Assembly (NCBI RefSeq): GCF_008369935.1
Contig: NZ_VTUZ01000001.1
Location: 248,001 to 312,000 of the forward strand
DNA: 64,000 nucleotides
Direction: 5' to 3'
Origin: Paraburkholderia panacisoli
GTDB lineage: Bacteria > Pseudomonadota > Gammaproteobacteria > Burkholderiales > Burkholderiaceae
Part shown: one piece after another, positions 52,330-61,629 of the stretch
How the letters are laid out: every line of letters begins with the position of its first letter
Position numbering within the stretch: position 1 is the first letter of the stretch
The notes under the pieces: model-generated
What the model was told of the DNA's origin: nothing
What the model saw: the letters and a program-made list of their open reading frames with translations, nothing else
Databases searched by the model: none
Made by a program: the position numbers and the translations under genes

Positions 52330-55026
52330 ATGTCCGCTGTACCCGACGAAGTCATGAAATATGTCGCCGCCGAAAAAGACGACGATCCCCAGGAAACCGG
52401 CGAATGGCTTGAAGCGCTGGATGGCGTGATTTCTGCTGTGGGCCCAGACCGTGCCCATTACCTGATCGAGAAACAGATCGAGTTCGCGCGCGTGCATGGC
52501 GAACATCTGCCGTTCTCGGCCAACACTCCGTACATCAACACGATTCCGGTCGCGCGCCAGGCGAAGATCCCCGGCGATCAGGACCTCGAACACCGCATCC
52601 GCTCGTACACCCGCTGGAACGCCATCGCGATGGTGCTGCGCGCCGGCAAGGAAACCAACGTCGGCGGCCACATCGCGTCGTTCGCTTCGGCGGCCACGCT
52701 GTACGACGTCGGCTACAACCATTTTTGGCATGCGCCGTCGGCCGAACACGGGGGCGATCTCGTGTTCGTGCAGGGCCACTCGTCGCCGGGCGTCTACTCG
52801 CGCGCGTTCCTGCTCGGCCGTCTGACTGAAAACCAGCTCGACAATTTCCGTCAGGAAGTAGGCGGCGAGGGCATTTCGTCGTACCCGCACCCGTGGCTGA
52901 TGCCGGACTTCTGGCAGTTCCCGACCGTGTCGATGGGCCTCGGCCCGATCATGGCGATCTACCAGGCGCGCTTCATGAAGTACATGCAGGCGCGCGGCGT
53001 CGCGAAGACCGACGGCCGCAAGGTCTGGGCCTTCCTCGGCGACGGCGAAACGGACGAGCCGGAATCGCTCGGCGCGATCGGCATGGCCGGCCGCGAACGC
53101 CTCGACAACCTGGTGTTCGTGATCAACTGCAACCTGCAGCGTCTCGACGGCCCGGTGCGCGGCAACGGCAAGATCATCCAGGAGCTCGAAAGCGAATTCC
53201 GCGGCGCGGGCTGGAACGTGATCAAGGTCATCTGGGGCAGCCGCTGGGATGCGCTGTTCCAGCGCGACAAGTCGGGCGCGCTGATGCGCCGCATGATGGA
53301 AGTCGTCGATGGCGAATACCAGACGTACAAGTCGGAGTCCGGCGCCTATGTGCGCGAGCACTTCTTCAATAGCCCGGAGCTGAAGGCGCTGGTCGCCGAA
53401 TGGTCCGACGACGACATCTGGAATCTGAACCGCGGCGGCCACGATCCGCACAAGATCTACGCAGCGTTCCAGGAAGCGTCGAATTCGAAGGGCCAGCCGA
53501 CCGTCATTCTCGCGAAGACGATCAAGGGCTACGGGATGGGCGAAGCCGGCCAGGCGATGAACATCACCCACCAGCAGAAGAAGATGCAGGTGGAGCAGCT
53601 GAAGAAATTCCGCGATCAGTTCCGTCTGCCGATCGCCGACGAAGATCTCGTCAACGTGCCGTACCTCAAGTTCGAAGAAGGTTCGAAGGAACTGGAGTAC
53701 ATGCGCGCCCGCCGCCAGGACCTCGGCGGCTATCTGCCGGCGCGTCGCCAGAAGGCGGAATCGCTGCCGGTGCCGGAACTCTCGGCATTCGAGCCGCTGT
53801 TGAAGGGCACGGGCGAAGGCCGCGAGATCTCCACGACGATGGCGTTCGTGCGGATCCTGAACATCCTGCTGAAGGACAAGGCGCTCGGCAAGCGCGTCGT
53901 GCCGATCGTGCCGGACGAGTCGCGTACCTTCGGCATGGAAGGCCTGTTCCGCCAGATCGGTATCTGGAATCAGGAAGGCCAGAAGTACGTGCCGGAAGAT
54001 TCCGACCAGCTGATGTTCTACCGTGAGTCGGAAACCGGTCAGATCCTGCAGGAAGGCATCAACGAAGCCGGCGGCATGGCCGACTGGATCGCAGCCGCGA
54101 CGTCGTACTCGACGCACGGCGAGATCATGATCCCGTTCTACATCTTCTACTCGATGTTCGGCTTCCAGCGTATCGGCGACCTCGCATGGGCGGCGGGCGA
54201 CATGCGCTCGCGCGGCTTCCTGCTGGGCGGCACCGCTGGCCGCACGACGCTGAACGGCGAAGGTCTGCAACACGAAGACGGCCACTCGCTGCTGTGGGCC
54301 GCTTCGGTGCCGAACTGCATCAGCTACGACCCGACGTTCGGCTACGAACTCGCGGTCATCATGCAGGACGGTCTGCGCCGCATGGTGGCTGACCAGGAAG
54401 ACGTGTACTACTACATCACGGTGATGAACGAAAACTACGAGCACCCGGCGATTCCGCAGGGCGATGCCGTAGCGGCCGACATCATCAAGGGCATGTACGC
54501 GTTCCGCAAGGCCGAGGCGGACAAGAAGGCGCCGCGCGTTCAGCTGATGGGCGCGGGCACGATCTTCAACGAAGTGATCGCCGCGGCCGACCTGCTGAAG
54601 AACGACTGGGGCGTCGCCGCCGACCTGTGGAGCGTGCCGAGCTTCACCGAACTCGCGCGCGAAGGTCACGAAGTGCAGCGCTGGAACCTGCTGCACCCGA
54701 CCGAAGAAAAGAAGCTCTCGCACGTCGAGAAGCTGCTGAAGGACGCACAAGGTCCGGTCATCGCATCGACCGACTACGTGCGCGCGCTGACCGAGCAGAT
54801 CCGCGCGTTCGTGCCGCAGAAGTTCGTCGTGCTGGGCACGGACGGCTATGGCCGTTCGGACACGCGCGAGAAGCTGCGTCACTTCTTCGAAGTCGACCGC
54901 TACTGGGTCACGGTTGCCGCGTTGAATGCATTGGCAGACGAGGGCACGATCGAACGCAAGGTCGTCGCCGAGGCGCTCAAGAAATACAACCTTGATCCCG
55001 CCAAACCCAACCCGATGACCGTCTAA
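52330..55026 (+). CDS. aceE: Pyruvate dehydrogenase E1 component, homodimeric
   Basis: An 898-residue alpha2-type E1. It contains NTPYINTIP, the thiamine diphosphate motif GDGETDEPES leading to the Asn in FVINCNLQRLDG, KTIKGYGMG and HSPSxx-type QGHSSPGVYSRAFL. The length matches E. coli AceE (887). It decarboxylates pyruvate and passes the acetyl group to the lipoyl domains of AceF. The ATG at 52330 has an AGGAGACGAGC site. It is the first gene of aceE-aceF-lpd, and an inverted repeat lies upstream. Confidence 0.98.
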   Translation: MSAVPDEVMKYVAAEKDDDPQETGEWLEALDGVISAVGPDRAHYLIEKQIEFARVHGEHLPFSANTPYINTIPVARQAKIPGDQDLEHRIRSYTRWNAIAMVLRAGKETNVGGHIASFASAATLYDVGYNHFWHAPSAEHGGDLVFVQGHSSPGVYSRAFLLGRLTENQLDNFRQEVGGEGISSYPHPWLMPDFWQFPTVSMGLGPIMAIYQARFMKYMQARGVAKTDGRKVWAFLGDGETDEPESLGAIGMAGRERLDNLVFVINCNLQRLDGPVRGNGKIIQELESEFRGAGWNVIKVIWGSRWDALFQRDKSGALMRRMMEVVDGEYQTYKSESGAYVREHFFNSPELKALVAEWSDDDIWNLNRGGHDPHKIYAAFQEASNSKGQPTVILAKTIKGYGMGEAGQAMNITHQQKKMQVEQLKKFRDQFRLPIADEDLVNVPYLKFEEGSKELEYMRARRQDLGGYLPARRQKAESLPVPELSAFEPLLKGTGEGREISTTMAFVRILNILLKDKALGKRVVPIVPDESRTFGMEGLFRQIGIWNQEGQKYVPEDSDQLMFYRESETGQILQEGINEAGGMADWIAAATSYSTHGEIMIPFYIFYSMFGFQRIGDLAWAAGDMRSRGFLLGGTAGRTTLNGEGLQHEDGHSLLWAASVPNCISYDPTFGYELAVIMQDGLRRMVADQEDVYYYITVMNENYEHPAIPQGDAVAADIIKGMYAFRKAEADKKAPRVQLMGAGTIFNEVIAAADLLKNDWGVAADLWSVPSFTELAREGHEVQRWNLLHPTEEKKLSHVEKLLKDAQGPVIASTDYVRALTEQIRAFVPQKFVVLGTDGYGRSDTREKLRHFFEVDRYWVTVAALNALADEGTIERKVVAEALKKYNLDPAKPNPMTV

Positions 55027-55055
55027 GGCATCATTCCCCGTGTGCCACGGCGCGC

Positions 55056-55087
55056 GCGCCCGCCTCTGATCGACAGAGGCCGGGCGC
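55056..55087 (+). other. GC-rich hairpin between aceE and aceF
   Basis: GCGCCCG-CCTCTG pairs with CAGAGG-CCGGGCGC across a 5-base loop, one bulge. It sits between the aceE stop and the aceF ribosome-binding site. There is no U-tract, so it is probably a processing or stability element rather than a terminator. Confidence 0.6.
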
Positions 55088-55112
55088 GGGCGCGGCCCAG
55101 GAGACACTAACA

Positions 55113-56765
55113 ATGAGTCAAGCGATCGAAGTCAAGGTGCCGGACATCGGCGATTACAAGGACATCCCTGTGATCGAGGTGCTGGTGAAGGCGGGTGACA
55201 CCGTCGAGAAAGAGCAATCGCTCGTCACGCTGGAGTCCGACAAGGCGACCATGGACGTGCCGAGCTCGGCCGCCGGCGTCGTCAAGGAAGTAAAGGTCAA
55301 GGTCGGCGACAACGTGTCGGAAGGTTCGCTGATCGTCGTGCTGGATGGCGCTGCGGGCGGTGCGGCCGCTGCCGCGCCTGCCGCCGCACCGGCGCCTGCG
55401 CCCGCTGCCGCACCGGCCCCCGCGCCGGCTCCGGCTGCCGCGCCCGCGGCGAGCGGCGGCCTGCAGGAAGTCAAGGTGCCGGATATCGGCGACTACAAAG
55501 ACATTCCCGTGATCGAAGTCGCGGTGAAGGTCGGCGATCGCGTCGAGAAAGAGCAGTCGCTGGTGACGCTCGAATCCGACAAGGCGACCATGGACGTGCC
55601 GAGCTCGGCCGCCGGCGTCGTCAAGGAAGTGAAGGTCAAGGTCGGCGATACGGTCTCGGAAGGTTCGGTGATCGTCGTGGTGGAAGCCGAAGGCGGCGCG
55701 GCTGCGGCGCCCGCACCTGCCGCGAAGCAGGCACCGGCCGAAAAGCCGTCCGACGCGCCGGCGACGCCGTCGCCCGCACCGGCGGCTCCGTCAGCGCTCG
55801 CGCAAGCGCCGCTGATTCCGGCAGGCGAGGGCGGCACACGTCGCGCGAGCCATGCGTCGCCGTCGGTGCGCAAGTTCGCGCGCGAACTCGGCGTCGACGT
55901 CACGCAAGTGCAGGGCACGGGTCCGAAGGGCCGTATTACGCAAGCCGACGTGACCGCCTTCATCAAGGGCGTGATGACTGGCCAGCGTGCTGCGCCCGCA
56001 GGTGCGGCAGCACCCGCAGCGGGTGGCGGCGAGCTGAATCTGCTGCCATGGCCGAAGATCGACTTCACGAAGTTCGGTCCGATCGATCCGAAGCCGTTGT
56101 CGCGCATCAAGAAGATTTCGGGCGCGAATCTGCATCGCAACTGGGTCATGATCCCGCACGTCACGAATAACGACGAAGCGGACATCACCGAACTCGAAGC
56201 GCTGCGCGTGCAGTTGAACAAGGAAAACGAAAAGGCCGGCGTGAAGATCACGATGCTGGCGTTCGTGATCAAGGCCGTGGTGTCGGCCCTGAAGAAATTC
56301 CCGACCTTCAACGCAAGCCTCGACGGCGACAACCTCGTGTTCAAGCAGTACTACCACGTGGGTTTTGCAGCCGATACGCCGAACGGTCTGGTGGTTCCGG
56401 TGATTCGCGACGCGGACAAGAAGGGTCTCGTCGAGATCGCGAAGGAAATGACCGATCTGTCGAAGGCCGCGCGCGATGGCAAGCTGAAGCCGGATCAGAT
56501 GCAAGGCGGCTGCTTCTCGATTTCGTCGCTGGGCGGGATCGGCGGCACGAATTTCACGCCGATCATCAACGCGCCTGAAGTCGCGATTCTCGGTCTGTCG
56601 CGTGGAGCGATGAAGCCGGTGTGGGACGGCAAGCAGTTCGTGCCGCGCCTCACGCTGCCGCTGTCGCTGTCGTATGACCATCGCGTGATCGACGGGGCGG
56701 AAGCGGCGCGCTTCAATGCCTACCTGAGTGCGATTCTTGCCGATTTCCGGCGTGTGATTCTTTGA
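55113..56765 (+). CDS. aceF: Dihydrolipoyllysine acetyltransferase (PDH E2)
   Basis: A 550-residue E2. Two lipoyl domains (about residues 2-76 and 119-195) each carry the lipoylated Lys in LESDKATMDVPS, and the two are nearly identical in sequence. Ala/Pro-rich linkers follow each domain. The peripheral subunit-binding domain is near 245-285 (ASPSVRKFARELGVDVTQ). The catalytic acetyltransferase domain has SYDHRVIDGAEAARF at its end. It transfers acetyl groups to CoA and forms the complex core. The start has a GGAGACACTAAC site. Confidence 0.98.
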   Translation: MSQAIEVKVPDIGDYKDIPVIEVLVKAGDTVEKEQSLVTLESDKATMDVPSSAAGVVKEVKVKVGDNVSEGSLIVVLDGAAGGAAAAAPAAAPAPAPAAAPAPAPAPAAAPAASGGLQEVKVPDIGDYKDIPVIEVAVKVGDRVEKEQSLVTLESDKATMDVPSSAAGVVKEVKVKVGDTVSEGSVIVVVEAEGGAAAAPAPAAKQAPAEKPSDAPATPSPAPAAPSALAQAPLIPAGEGGTRRASHASPSVRKFARELGVDVTQVQGTGPKGRITQADVTAFIKGVMTGQRAAPAGAAAPAAGGGELNLLPWPKIDFTKFGPIDPKPLSRIKKISGANLHRNWVMIPHVTNNDEADITELEALRVQLNKENEKAGVKITMLAFVIKAVVSALKKFPTFNASLDGDNLVFKQYYHVGFAADTPNGLVVPVIRDADKKGLVEIAKEMTDLSKAARDGKLKPDQMQGGCFSISSLGGIGGTNFTPIINAPEVAILGLSRGAMKPVWDGKQFVPRLTLPLSLSYDHRVIDGAEAARFNAYLSAILADFRRVIL

Positions 56766-56906
56766 TCGGTTGGTGAGGTTGTTGCCGGGGCGCGGTTGCC
56801 CGGGCAGATTGCTCAAGCAGTTTGCCTGGCTCATCCGCGTCCCTCTGTTTGCGCAGCGCGCCATGCGCGCGCGGCTCATCACCGATCAATAAGAGAAGGG
56901 GACACC

Positions 56907-58679
56907 ATGAGTCTCGTCGAAGTAAAAGTGCCGGACATCGGTGACTTCAAGGACGTCGATGTCATCGAAGTCAACATCAAGCCGGGCGATGCGATCGAAA
57001 AAGAACAGTCGCTGTTGACGCTCGAGTCCGATAAGGCTTCCATGGAAGTGCCGAGCGATGTCGCCGGCACCGTCAAGGAAGTCCGCATCAAGACCGGTGA
57101 CAAGGTTTCGCAGGGCACGGTGGTCGCGCTCGTCGAAACGTCCGGTGAAGCGGCGCCCGCGAAGGAAGCGCCGAAAGAAGCCGAAAAAGCGCCGGCGCCA
57201 GCTGCCGCTCCTGCCGCGCCCAAGGCCGCGGCGCCCGCTCCGCAAGCCGGTAGTTTCTCCGGCAGTGCGGACATCGAGTGCGACATGCTCGTGCTCGGTT
57301 CGGGCCCGGGCGGCTATTCGGCCGCGTTCCGCTCGGCCGACCTCGGCATGAAGACGGTGCTGGTCGAGCGTTATCCGACGCTCGGCGGCGTGTGTCTGAA
57401 CGTCGGCTGTATTCCGTCGAAGGCGCTGCTGCACACCGCGCTCGTGATCGACGAAGCCGAAGAACTCAGCGCGCACGGCATCACGTTCGGGAAGCCGCAG
57501 ATCGATCTCGACAAGCTGCGCGATTTCAAGTCGGGCGTCGTCAAGAAGCTGACGGGCGGTCTCGCGGGCATGGCCAAGATGCGCAAGGTCGAAGTGGTGA
57601 CGGGCACCGGCGCGTTCGTCGATCCGCATCACATGGAAGTGCAGACCGAAGGCGGCAAGAAGGTCGTCAAGTTCAAGCAGGCGATCATCGCCGCGGGCTC
57701 GGAAGCGGTGAAGCTGCCGTTCATTCCGGAAGATCCGCGCGTGGTCGATTCGACCGGCGCGCTCGAACTGCGGCAGATTCCGCAGCGCATGCTGGTGGTC
57801 GGCGGCGGCATCATCGGCCTGGAAATGGCGACGGTGTACGCGACGCTCGGCGCGAAGATCGACGTGGTCGAAATGCTCGACGTCCTGATGGCCGGCGCGG
57901 ACCGCGATCTGGTCAAGGTCTGGGACAAGTACAACAGCAAGCGTTTCGCAAACGTCATGCTGAAGACCAAGACCACCGCGGCCGAAGCGAAGGACGATGG
58001 CATCTACGTGTCGTTCGAAGGCGAGCAGGCGCCGGCCGAAGCGCAGCGCTATGACCTCGTGCTGGTCGCTGTCGGCCGTACGCCGAACGGCAAGAGGATC
58101 GGCGCGGACAAGGCCGGCGTCGCGGTGACGGATCGTGGCTTCATCGACGTCGACAAGCAGATGCGCACCAACGTGCCGCACATCTTCGCGATCGGCGATA
58201 TCGTCGGTCAGCCGATGCTCGCGCACAAGGCGGTGCACGAAGGCCACGTCGCCGCGGAAGCCGCGCATGGCGAAAAGGCGTACTTCGACGCGCTGCAGAT
58301 TCCGTCGGTGGCTTACACCGATCCGGAAGTGGCGTGGGCCGGCAAGACTGAAGACCAGTTGAAGGCCGAGGGCGTCAAGTACGGCAAGGCGGTGTTCCCG
58401 TGGGCCGCTTCGGGCCGCGCGATCGCCAACGGCCGCGACGAAGGCTTTACGAAGCTGCTGTTCGACGAGGAAACGCATCGCGTGATCGGCGGGGGGATCG
58501 TTGGTCTGAACGCGGGCGACCTGATCAGCGAAGTCTGTCTCGCGATCGAAATGGGTGCAGATGCAACGGATATCGGCAAGACGATTCATCCGCATCCGAC
58601 GCTCGGCGAATCGATCGGAATGGCCGCCGAGCTGTATGAAGGCGTCTGTACCGACCTGCCGCCGCAAAAGAAGAAGTAA
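56907..58679 (+). CDS. lpdA: Dihydrolipoyl dehydrogenase with N-terminal lipoyl domain (PDH E3)
   Basis: A 590-residue E3. Residues 1-80 are a lipoyl domain (LESDKASMEVPS), residues about 85-120 an Ala/Pro linker, and the rest a class I flavoprotein. FAD motif LVLGSGPGGYSA, the redox disulfide GGVCLNVGCIPSK, GGGIIGLEMATVYA and the C-terminal HPHPTLGES (catalytic His) are complete. It reoxidises dihydrolipoamide with NAD+. The extra lipoyl domain is known for beta-proteobacterial PDH E3 and Neisseria. The ATG at 56907 has an AGAAGGGGAC site; the ORF could extend upstream but without a site. Confidence 0.97.
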   Translation: MSLVEVKVPDIGDFKDVDVIEVNIKPGDAIEKEQSLLTLESDKASMEVPSDVAGTVKEVRIKTGDKVSQGTVVALVETSGEAAPAKEAPKEAEKAPAPAAAPAAPKAAAPAPQAGSFSGSADIECDMLVLGSGPGGYSAAFRSADLGMKTVLVERYPTLGGVCLNVGCIPSKALLHTALVIDEAEELSAHGITFGKPQIDLDKLRDFKSGVVKKLTGGLAGMAKMRKVEVVTGTGAFVDPHHMEVQTEGGKKVVKFKQAIIAAGSEAVKLPFIPEDPRVVDSTGALELRQIPQRMLVVGGGIIGLEMATVYATLGAKIDVVEMLDVLMAGADRDLVKVWDKYNSKRFANVMLKTKTTAAEAKDDGIYVSFEGEQAPAEAQRYDLVLVAVGRTPNGKRIGADKAGVAVTDRGFIDVDKQMRTNVPHIFAIGDIVGQPMLAHKAVHEGHVAAEAAHGEKAYFDALQIPSVAYTDPEVAWAGKTEDQLKAEGVKYGKAVFPWAASGRAIANGRDEGFTKLLFDEETHRVIGGGIVGLNAGDLISEVCLAIEMGADATDIGKTIHPHPTLGESIGMAAELYEGVCTDLPPQKKK

Positions 58680-58721
58680 CGCTGCTCGTTGGGGGCCGTC
58701 CGCTTGCGGGCGGGCCCCGCG

Positions 58722-58762
58722 AAAAAAAACGGCGCGTCCTGTGAAGGGCGCGCCGTTTTTTT
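58722..58762 (+). terminator. Rho-independent terminator after the PDH operon
   Basis: ACGGCGCGTCC pairs with GGGCGCGCCGT, one G-U pair, flanked by eight As and seven Ts. Strong and likely bidirectional. Confidence 0.9.
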
Positions 58763-58907
58763 GACCCCGGACAGGGCAGAACAAGCAGACGATCGGCAAA
58801 AAAATCCCGGCCTTACGCCGGGCAAACGATACGTTGTTCAACGTATCGGAGCGTTCGGCCAATCAAACCGTGTGAGCGGCAACGGCACGACGCTGTTGCT
58901 TGCGATA

Positions 58908-58939
58908 ACGCCGGCCCAGCGGGTGCGCTGGGCCGGCGT
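58908..58939 (-). other. Hairpin downstream of the phasin gene
   Basis: A 14-bp perfect stem ACGCCGGCCCAGCG / CGCTGGGCCGGCGT with a 4-base loop, 31 bp past the phasin stop. It has no U-tract on the minus strand, so it may be a mRNA 3' end stabiliser or weak terminator. Confidence 0.65.
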
Positions 58940-58969
58940 GGGGTGCTGCGTCAAAGCGAAGGCTGAAGC

Positions 58970-59542
58970 TTAGACTGCCTTCTTGGCCGAGCGCGATGCT
59001 TGCGCGGCGGCTTGCGAAGCTGCCTTCGATGCGGCCGTAGCGGCTGCATTGAAGTTGCTTTCAGCGATCTCGACGGCTTGCTTGGTTGCCTTGTGGACCG
59101 TTTCGTACGTGGTGTTGGCGGCGGTGATCGCCGACTTCATCACGGCAACTGCGGTTTCCGAACCGGCCGGCGCGTTCTTCGCGACGTTTTCGACGAGCGA
59201 TTGAACCTTGCGGTTTTGTTCTTCGAACTGGGCTTCAGCGACGCGAGTGAATTCACCTTGCGTGGCCGAGACGATTTCATACACGTGGCGGCCATACGAC
59301 AGCGCCTTTTCAGCCACCGGCTGCGCGAGGCTTGCCTGCAGCGCCAGCAATTCTTGCGCGTCCTTCACCGACAAAGCGCGTTGGGCATTTTCCTGGCTTT
59401 CCGCGAGGGTCGATTTCACGACTTGCAGGTTCAGTTCAACCAGCTTTTCGACGCCTTCAAATGCTTTGGTCGTCAGGCCGAACAGCGTTTCGAAGTTGGC
59501 TTTCTGGGCTGCGGCGAATTGCTCAGGGGTCAGCAGAGTCAT
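58970..59542 (-). CDS. phaP: Phasin family protein (PHA granule-associated)
   Basis: A 190-residue phasin. [20 protein letters not shown] is the family N-terminus. A long amphipathic helical middle ([40 protein letters not shown]) follows, then an Ala/Lys-rich tail ([20 protein letters not shown]). Phasins coat polyhydroxybutyrate granules, controlling their size and number. The ATG at 59542 has AGGAG 6 bases upstream. Upstream lies a good sigma70 promoter flanked by two TTGTGC-type repeats resembling PhaR sites, so expression should follow PHB accumulation. Confidence 0.94.
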   Translation of the reverse strand: MTLLTPEQFAAAQKANFETLFGLTTKAFEGVEKLVELNLQVVKSTLAESQENAQRALSVKDAQELLALQASLAQPVAEKALSYGRHVYEIVSATQGEFTRVAEAQFEEQNRKVQSLVENVAKNAPAGSETAVAVMKSAITAANTTYETVHKATKQAVEIAESNFNAAATAASKAASQAAAQASRSAKKAV

Positions 59543-59632
59543 GGTTTACGCTCCTGGATAGCGGTCTGTCTGTGCGGACCGCATTGGGTGGGTGGCGAGA
59601 CGGGTTAGGTCGTCTCCCCGGACCGCGATGTA

Positions 59633-59648
59633 TTGTGCATCGCAGCAA
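59633..59648. promoter_or_regulatory. PhaR-like site downstream of the phasin -10 box
   Basis: TTGTGCATCGCAGCAA, an imperfect version of the palindrome at 59692-59706. It lies just downstream of the -10, around +9 to +24. Confidence 0.45.
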
Positions 59649-59656
59649 TGGTTCCC

Positions 59657-59684
59657 ATTTTAAGATGCGCGCAACGAATGTCAA
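59657..59684 (-). promoter_or_regulatory. Sigma70 promoter of the phasin gene
   Basis: On the minus strand, -35 TTGACA (59684-59679), a 16-bp spacer and -10 TAAAAT (59662-59657). It lies about 115 bp upstream of the phasin start codon. Confidence 0.75.
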
Positions 59685-59691
59685 GTATTTT

Positions 59692-59706
59692 TTGTGCGTC
59701 GCACAA
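59692..59706. promoter_or_regulatory. PhaR-like palindrome upstream of the phasin -35 box
   Basis: TTGTGCG-T-CGCACAA, a perfect 15-bp palindrome ending 8 bp from the -35. PhaR repressors of Burkholderiales bind TGC/GCA-type repeats at phasin promoters; assignment here is inference. Confidence 0.5.
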
Positions 59707-59709
59707 TGT

Positions 59710-60246
59710 TAAGAAATTGCTGATAAAACAGTACCTTATGCAGTAAGCATGACATTCAGATGACAGCGGCCGATTCGTCTGCCGCACCGTGCTGGTGCGG
59801 CAGAAAAGGGGCTACTGTTGGCCACTTTGCAGCTAATTTTCCGCAGGAATGCGCGAGCGTCCGGTGGTAACGTCTTGCATCTTGAAATAATCCGCGCATT
59901 TGCAGGTTCCGTGTAAACCGCCGACTGTTGCGGAACGTTAATGAGCTAAGTCGGTCGAACGCGCGTCGTCGATTTCCAGCAGGCGCTTAAGAGGCTGGAT
60001 ACGAGGCGCGACGACGTTCCACGGCATTGGCGCCGCGCATCGGCCAGTGCCGACCGTATTTCCCCTGATCAAGGTTGTCTCAAACTTGCCGTTATGCTGC
60101 AAGAATCCCCTCGATTCGCGCTGATGCGGCAATGGTGAGGCGCAGTGCGTCTCGATCGTTTTTTTCGATCGAGACGCGGCACTTATTTGTGTTTTTGCGA
60201 TCGGAGCTTACAAGCCGGTTTAAGGAGTGCTCATAAGTGCTTAAAA
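59710..60246. other. Intergenic region with a T-loop hairpin, no supported gene
   Basis: About 540 bp between the divergent phasin and PBP7 genes. A 64-codon minus-strand frame (59938-60132) has no ribosome-binding site or motif. A perfect 12-bp inverted repeat around seven Ts lies at 60147-60177. Confidence 0.5.
60147..60177. repeat. 12-bp inverted repeat with a seven-T loop
   Basis: GCGTCTCGATCG, then seven Ts, then the exact complement CGATCGAGACGC. About 135 bp upstream of the PBP7 start. No U-tract follows the stem on either strand. Confidence 0.75.
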
Positions 60247-60275
60247 TTGCTAATTTTTCGTTGTTTTACTACACT
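60247..60275 (+). promoter_or_regulatory. Possible sigma70 promoter of the PBP7 gene
   Basis: -35-like TTGCTA (60247-60252), a 17-bp spacer and -10 TACACT (60270-60275), with the ATG 36 bases further. It lies in an AT-rich stretch. Confidence 0.5.
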
Positions 60276-60310
60276 TGCGGAAAACTCTCGCCGCTCCCTA
60301 CCGAACACCC

Positions 60311-61504
60311 ATGAAAACCGACATGTTTTCGTCGCTAAAAGTGATCCACGGCGCGGCCCGCAGCACCGCTCTGTCGGTGGCCGTTTCTCTGGTCGTCGCA
60401 GCGGCGTTCGCCACGCCCGTCAGCACTTTTGCCGCTACGCCTGCTGCAAGTGCAAAAACCTCCAAACACGCAAAAGCCGCCAAGCAGCCGGCCGCCGCCA
60501 CTGCCGCCGCGAAGGAGTCGAGCAAGTCGGCCAAGGCCGGCAAAGGCGCCGCCGCCAAGACCGTGGCTGCCGCGGACGACGATGCGCCGCGCGTCAACGT
60601 CAAGCGCAAGCGCGTGAGCTTCACCTCGAACGGCCGTCATCACTCGGTGATGCGCCGCGTCGCGTACGAGCCGCGCCAGCCGACCGTCGGACAGGCTTTC
60701 GGTCTGCACGAAACGCCGGACGCGCTGATGCTGCGCTCGAGCGTGGCTTATGTGATCGACCAGAATACCGGCGAGTCGCTGTTCGACAAGAACTCGCGCG
60801 CCGTGGTGCCGATCGCATCGATCACCAAGCTGATGACGGCGATGGTGGTGCTCGATTCGAAAGAGCCGATGACCGACCAGATCGAAGTCACCGACGAAGA
60901 CCGCGACTACGAGAAGAACACCGGCTCGCGCCTGTCGGTGGGCTCGGTGCTGTCGCGTGAAGACATGCTGCACATCGCGCTGATGGCCTCGGAAAACCGT
61001 GCCGCCGCGGCACTGTCGCGTTACTTCCCGGGCGGCCGACCGGCGTTCCTCGCAGCGATGAACGCCAAGGCGAAGCAACTCGGCATGACCGACACGCACT
61101 TCGAAAACCCGACGGGTTTGACGAGCCAGAACGTGTCGAGCGCGCGCGACCTCGTGAAGATGGTCAACGCGGCGTACCAATATCCGGTGATTCGCCGGTT
61201 CTCGACCGACCACAGCTATGAGGTGTACACCGGCAAGCGCACGCTGGCGTACAACAGCACCAATGCGCTGGTGCGTAACCCGACGTGGGACATCGGTCTG
61301 CAGAAGACCGGTTTCATCAACGAAGCGGGCGAGTGCCTCGTGATGCAGGCGACCATTCATGGTCGTCCGATGATCATGGTGCTGCTCGATTCGTCGGGCA
61401 AGTACTCGCGTTTCGCGGACGCCTCGCGTTTGCGCACGTGGCTGGATAACGGCGGCGACCAGGCGCGCATTACCAGCGCGGACGCCGGCGGTTCGGGCAC
61501 CTGA
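60311..61504 (+). CDS. pbpG: D-alanyl-D-alanine endopeptidase, PBP7-like (peptidase S11)
   Basis: A 397-residue exported penicillin-binding protein. A signal segment (STALSVAVSLVVAAAFATPV) precedes a Lys/Ala-rich linker (about residues 45-95), then the S11 domain. Active-site SxxK is in ASITKLMTAM, SxN in MASENRAAAALS and KTG in LQKTGFINEAG. These enzymes cut peptidoglycan cross-links in the periplasm. The ATG at 60311 (MKTDMFSSLKV) was chosen; a start at 60275 would overlap the -10 box. The basic linker is longer than in E. coli PbpG and could bind the wall or DNA nonspecifically. Confidence 0.92.
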   Translation: MKTDMFSSLKVIHGAARSTALSVAVSLVVAAAFATPVSTFAATPAASAKTSKHAKAAKQPAAATAAAKESSKSAKAGKGAAAKTVAAADDDAPRVNVKRKRVSFTSNGRHHSVMRRVAYEPRQPTVGQAFGLHETPDALMLRSSVAYVIDQNTGESLFDKNSRAVVPIASITKLMTAMVVLDSKEPMTDQIEVTDEDRDYEKNTGSRLSVGSVLSREDMLHIALMASENRAAAALSRYFPGGRPAFLAAMNAKAKQLGMTDTHFENPTGLTSQNVSSARDLVKMVNAAYQYPVIRRFSTDHSYEVYTGKRTLAYNSTNALVRNPTWDIGLQKTGFINEAGECLVMQATIHGRPMIMVLLDSSGKYSRFADASRLRTWLDNGGDQARITSADAGGSGT

Positions 61505-61546
61505 CGTGGTACGGCGGCCGACCGGTTTTCCGGATCGGCCAGCTCG

Positions 61547-61582
61547 AAAAAAAGCCTCGCGAATTGCGAGGCTTTTTTTTTT
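61547..61582. terminator. Bidirectional Rho-independent terminator after pbpG
   Basis: A 10-bp perfect stem AAAGCCTCGC / GCGAGGCTTT with a 5-base loop, flanked by As and nine Ts. It also serves the convergent IclR-family gene. Confidence 0.92.
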
Positions 61583-61629
61583 GTACTGAATGTCGACTAT
61601 GGAATGCCGAAGGAAAAGTCGCTGTGGTC

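Noticed and set aside
52162..55113. A 983-codon open frame on the minus strand opposite aceE
   Set aside because: It mirrors aceE, has no recognisable motif and is His/Arg/Asp/Val-rich. It is open only because of strong codon bias in the real gene.
59938..60132. A 64-codon minus-strand frame between phasin and pbpG
   Set aside because: No ribosome-binding site, no known motif and a composition like the surrounding spacer.
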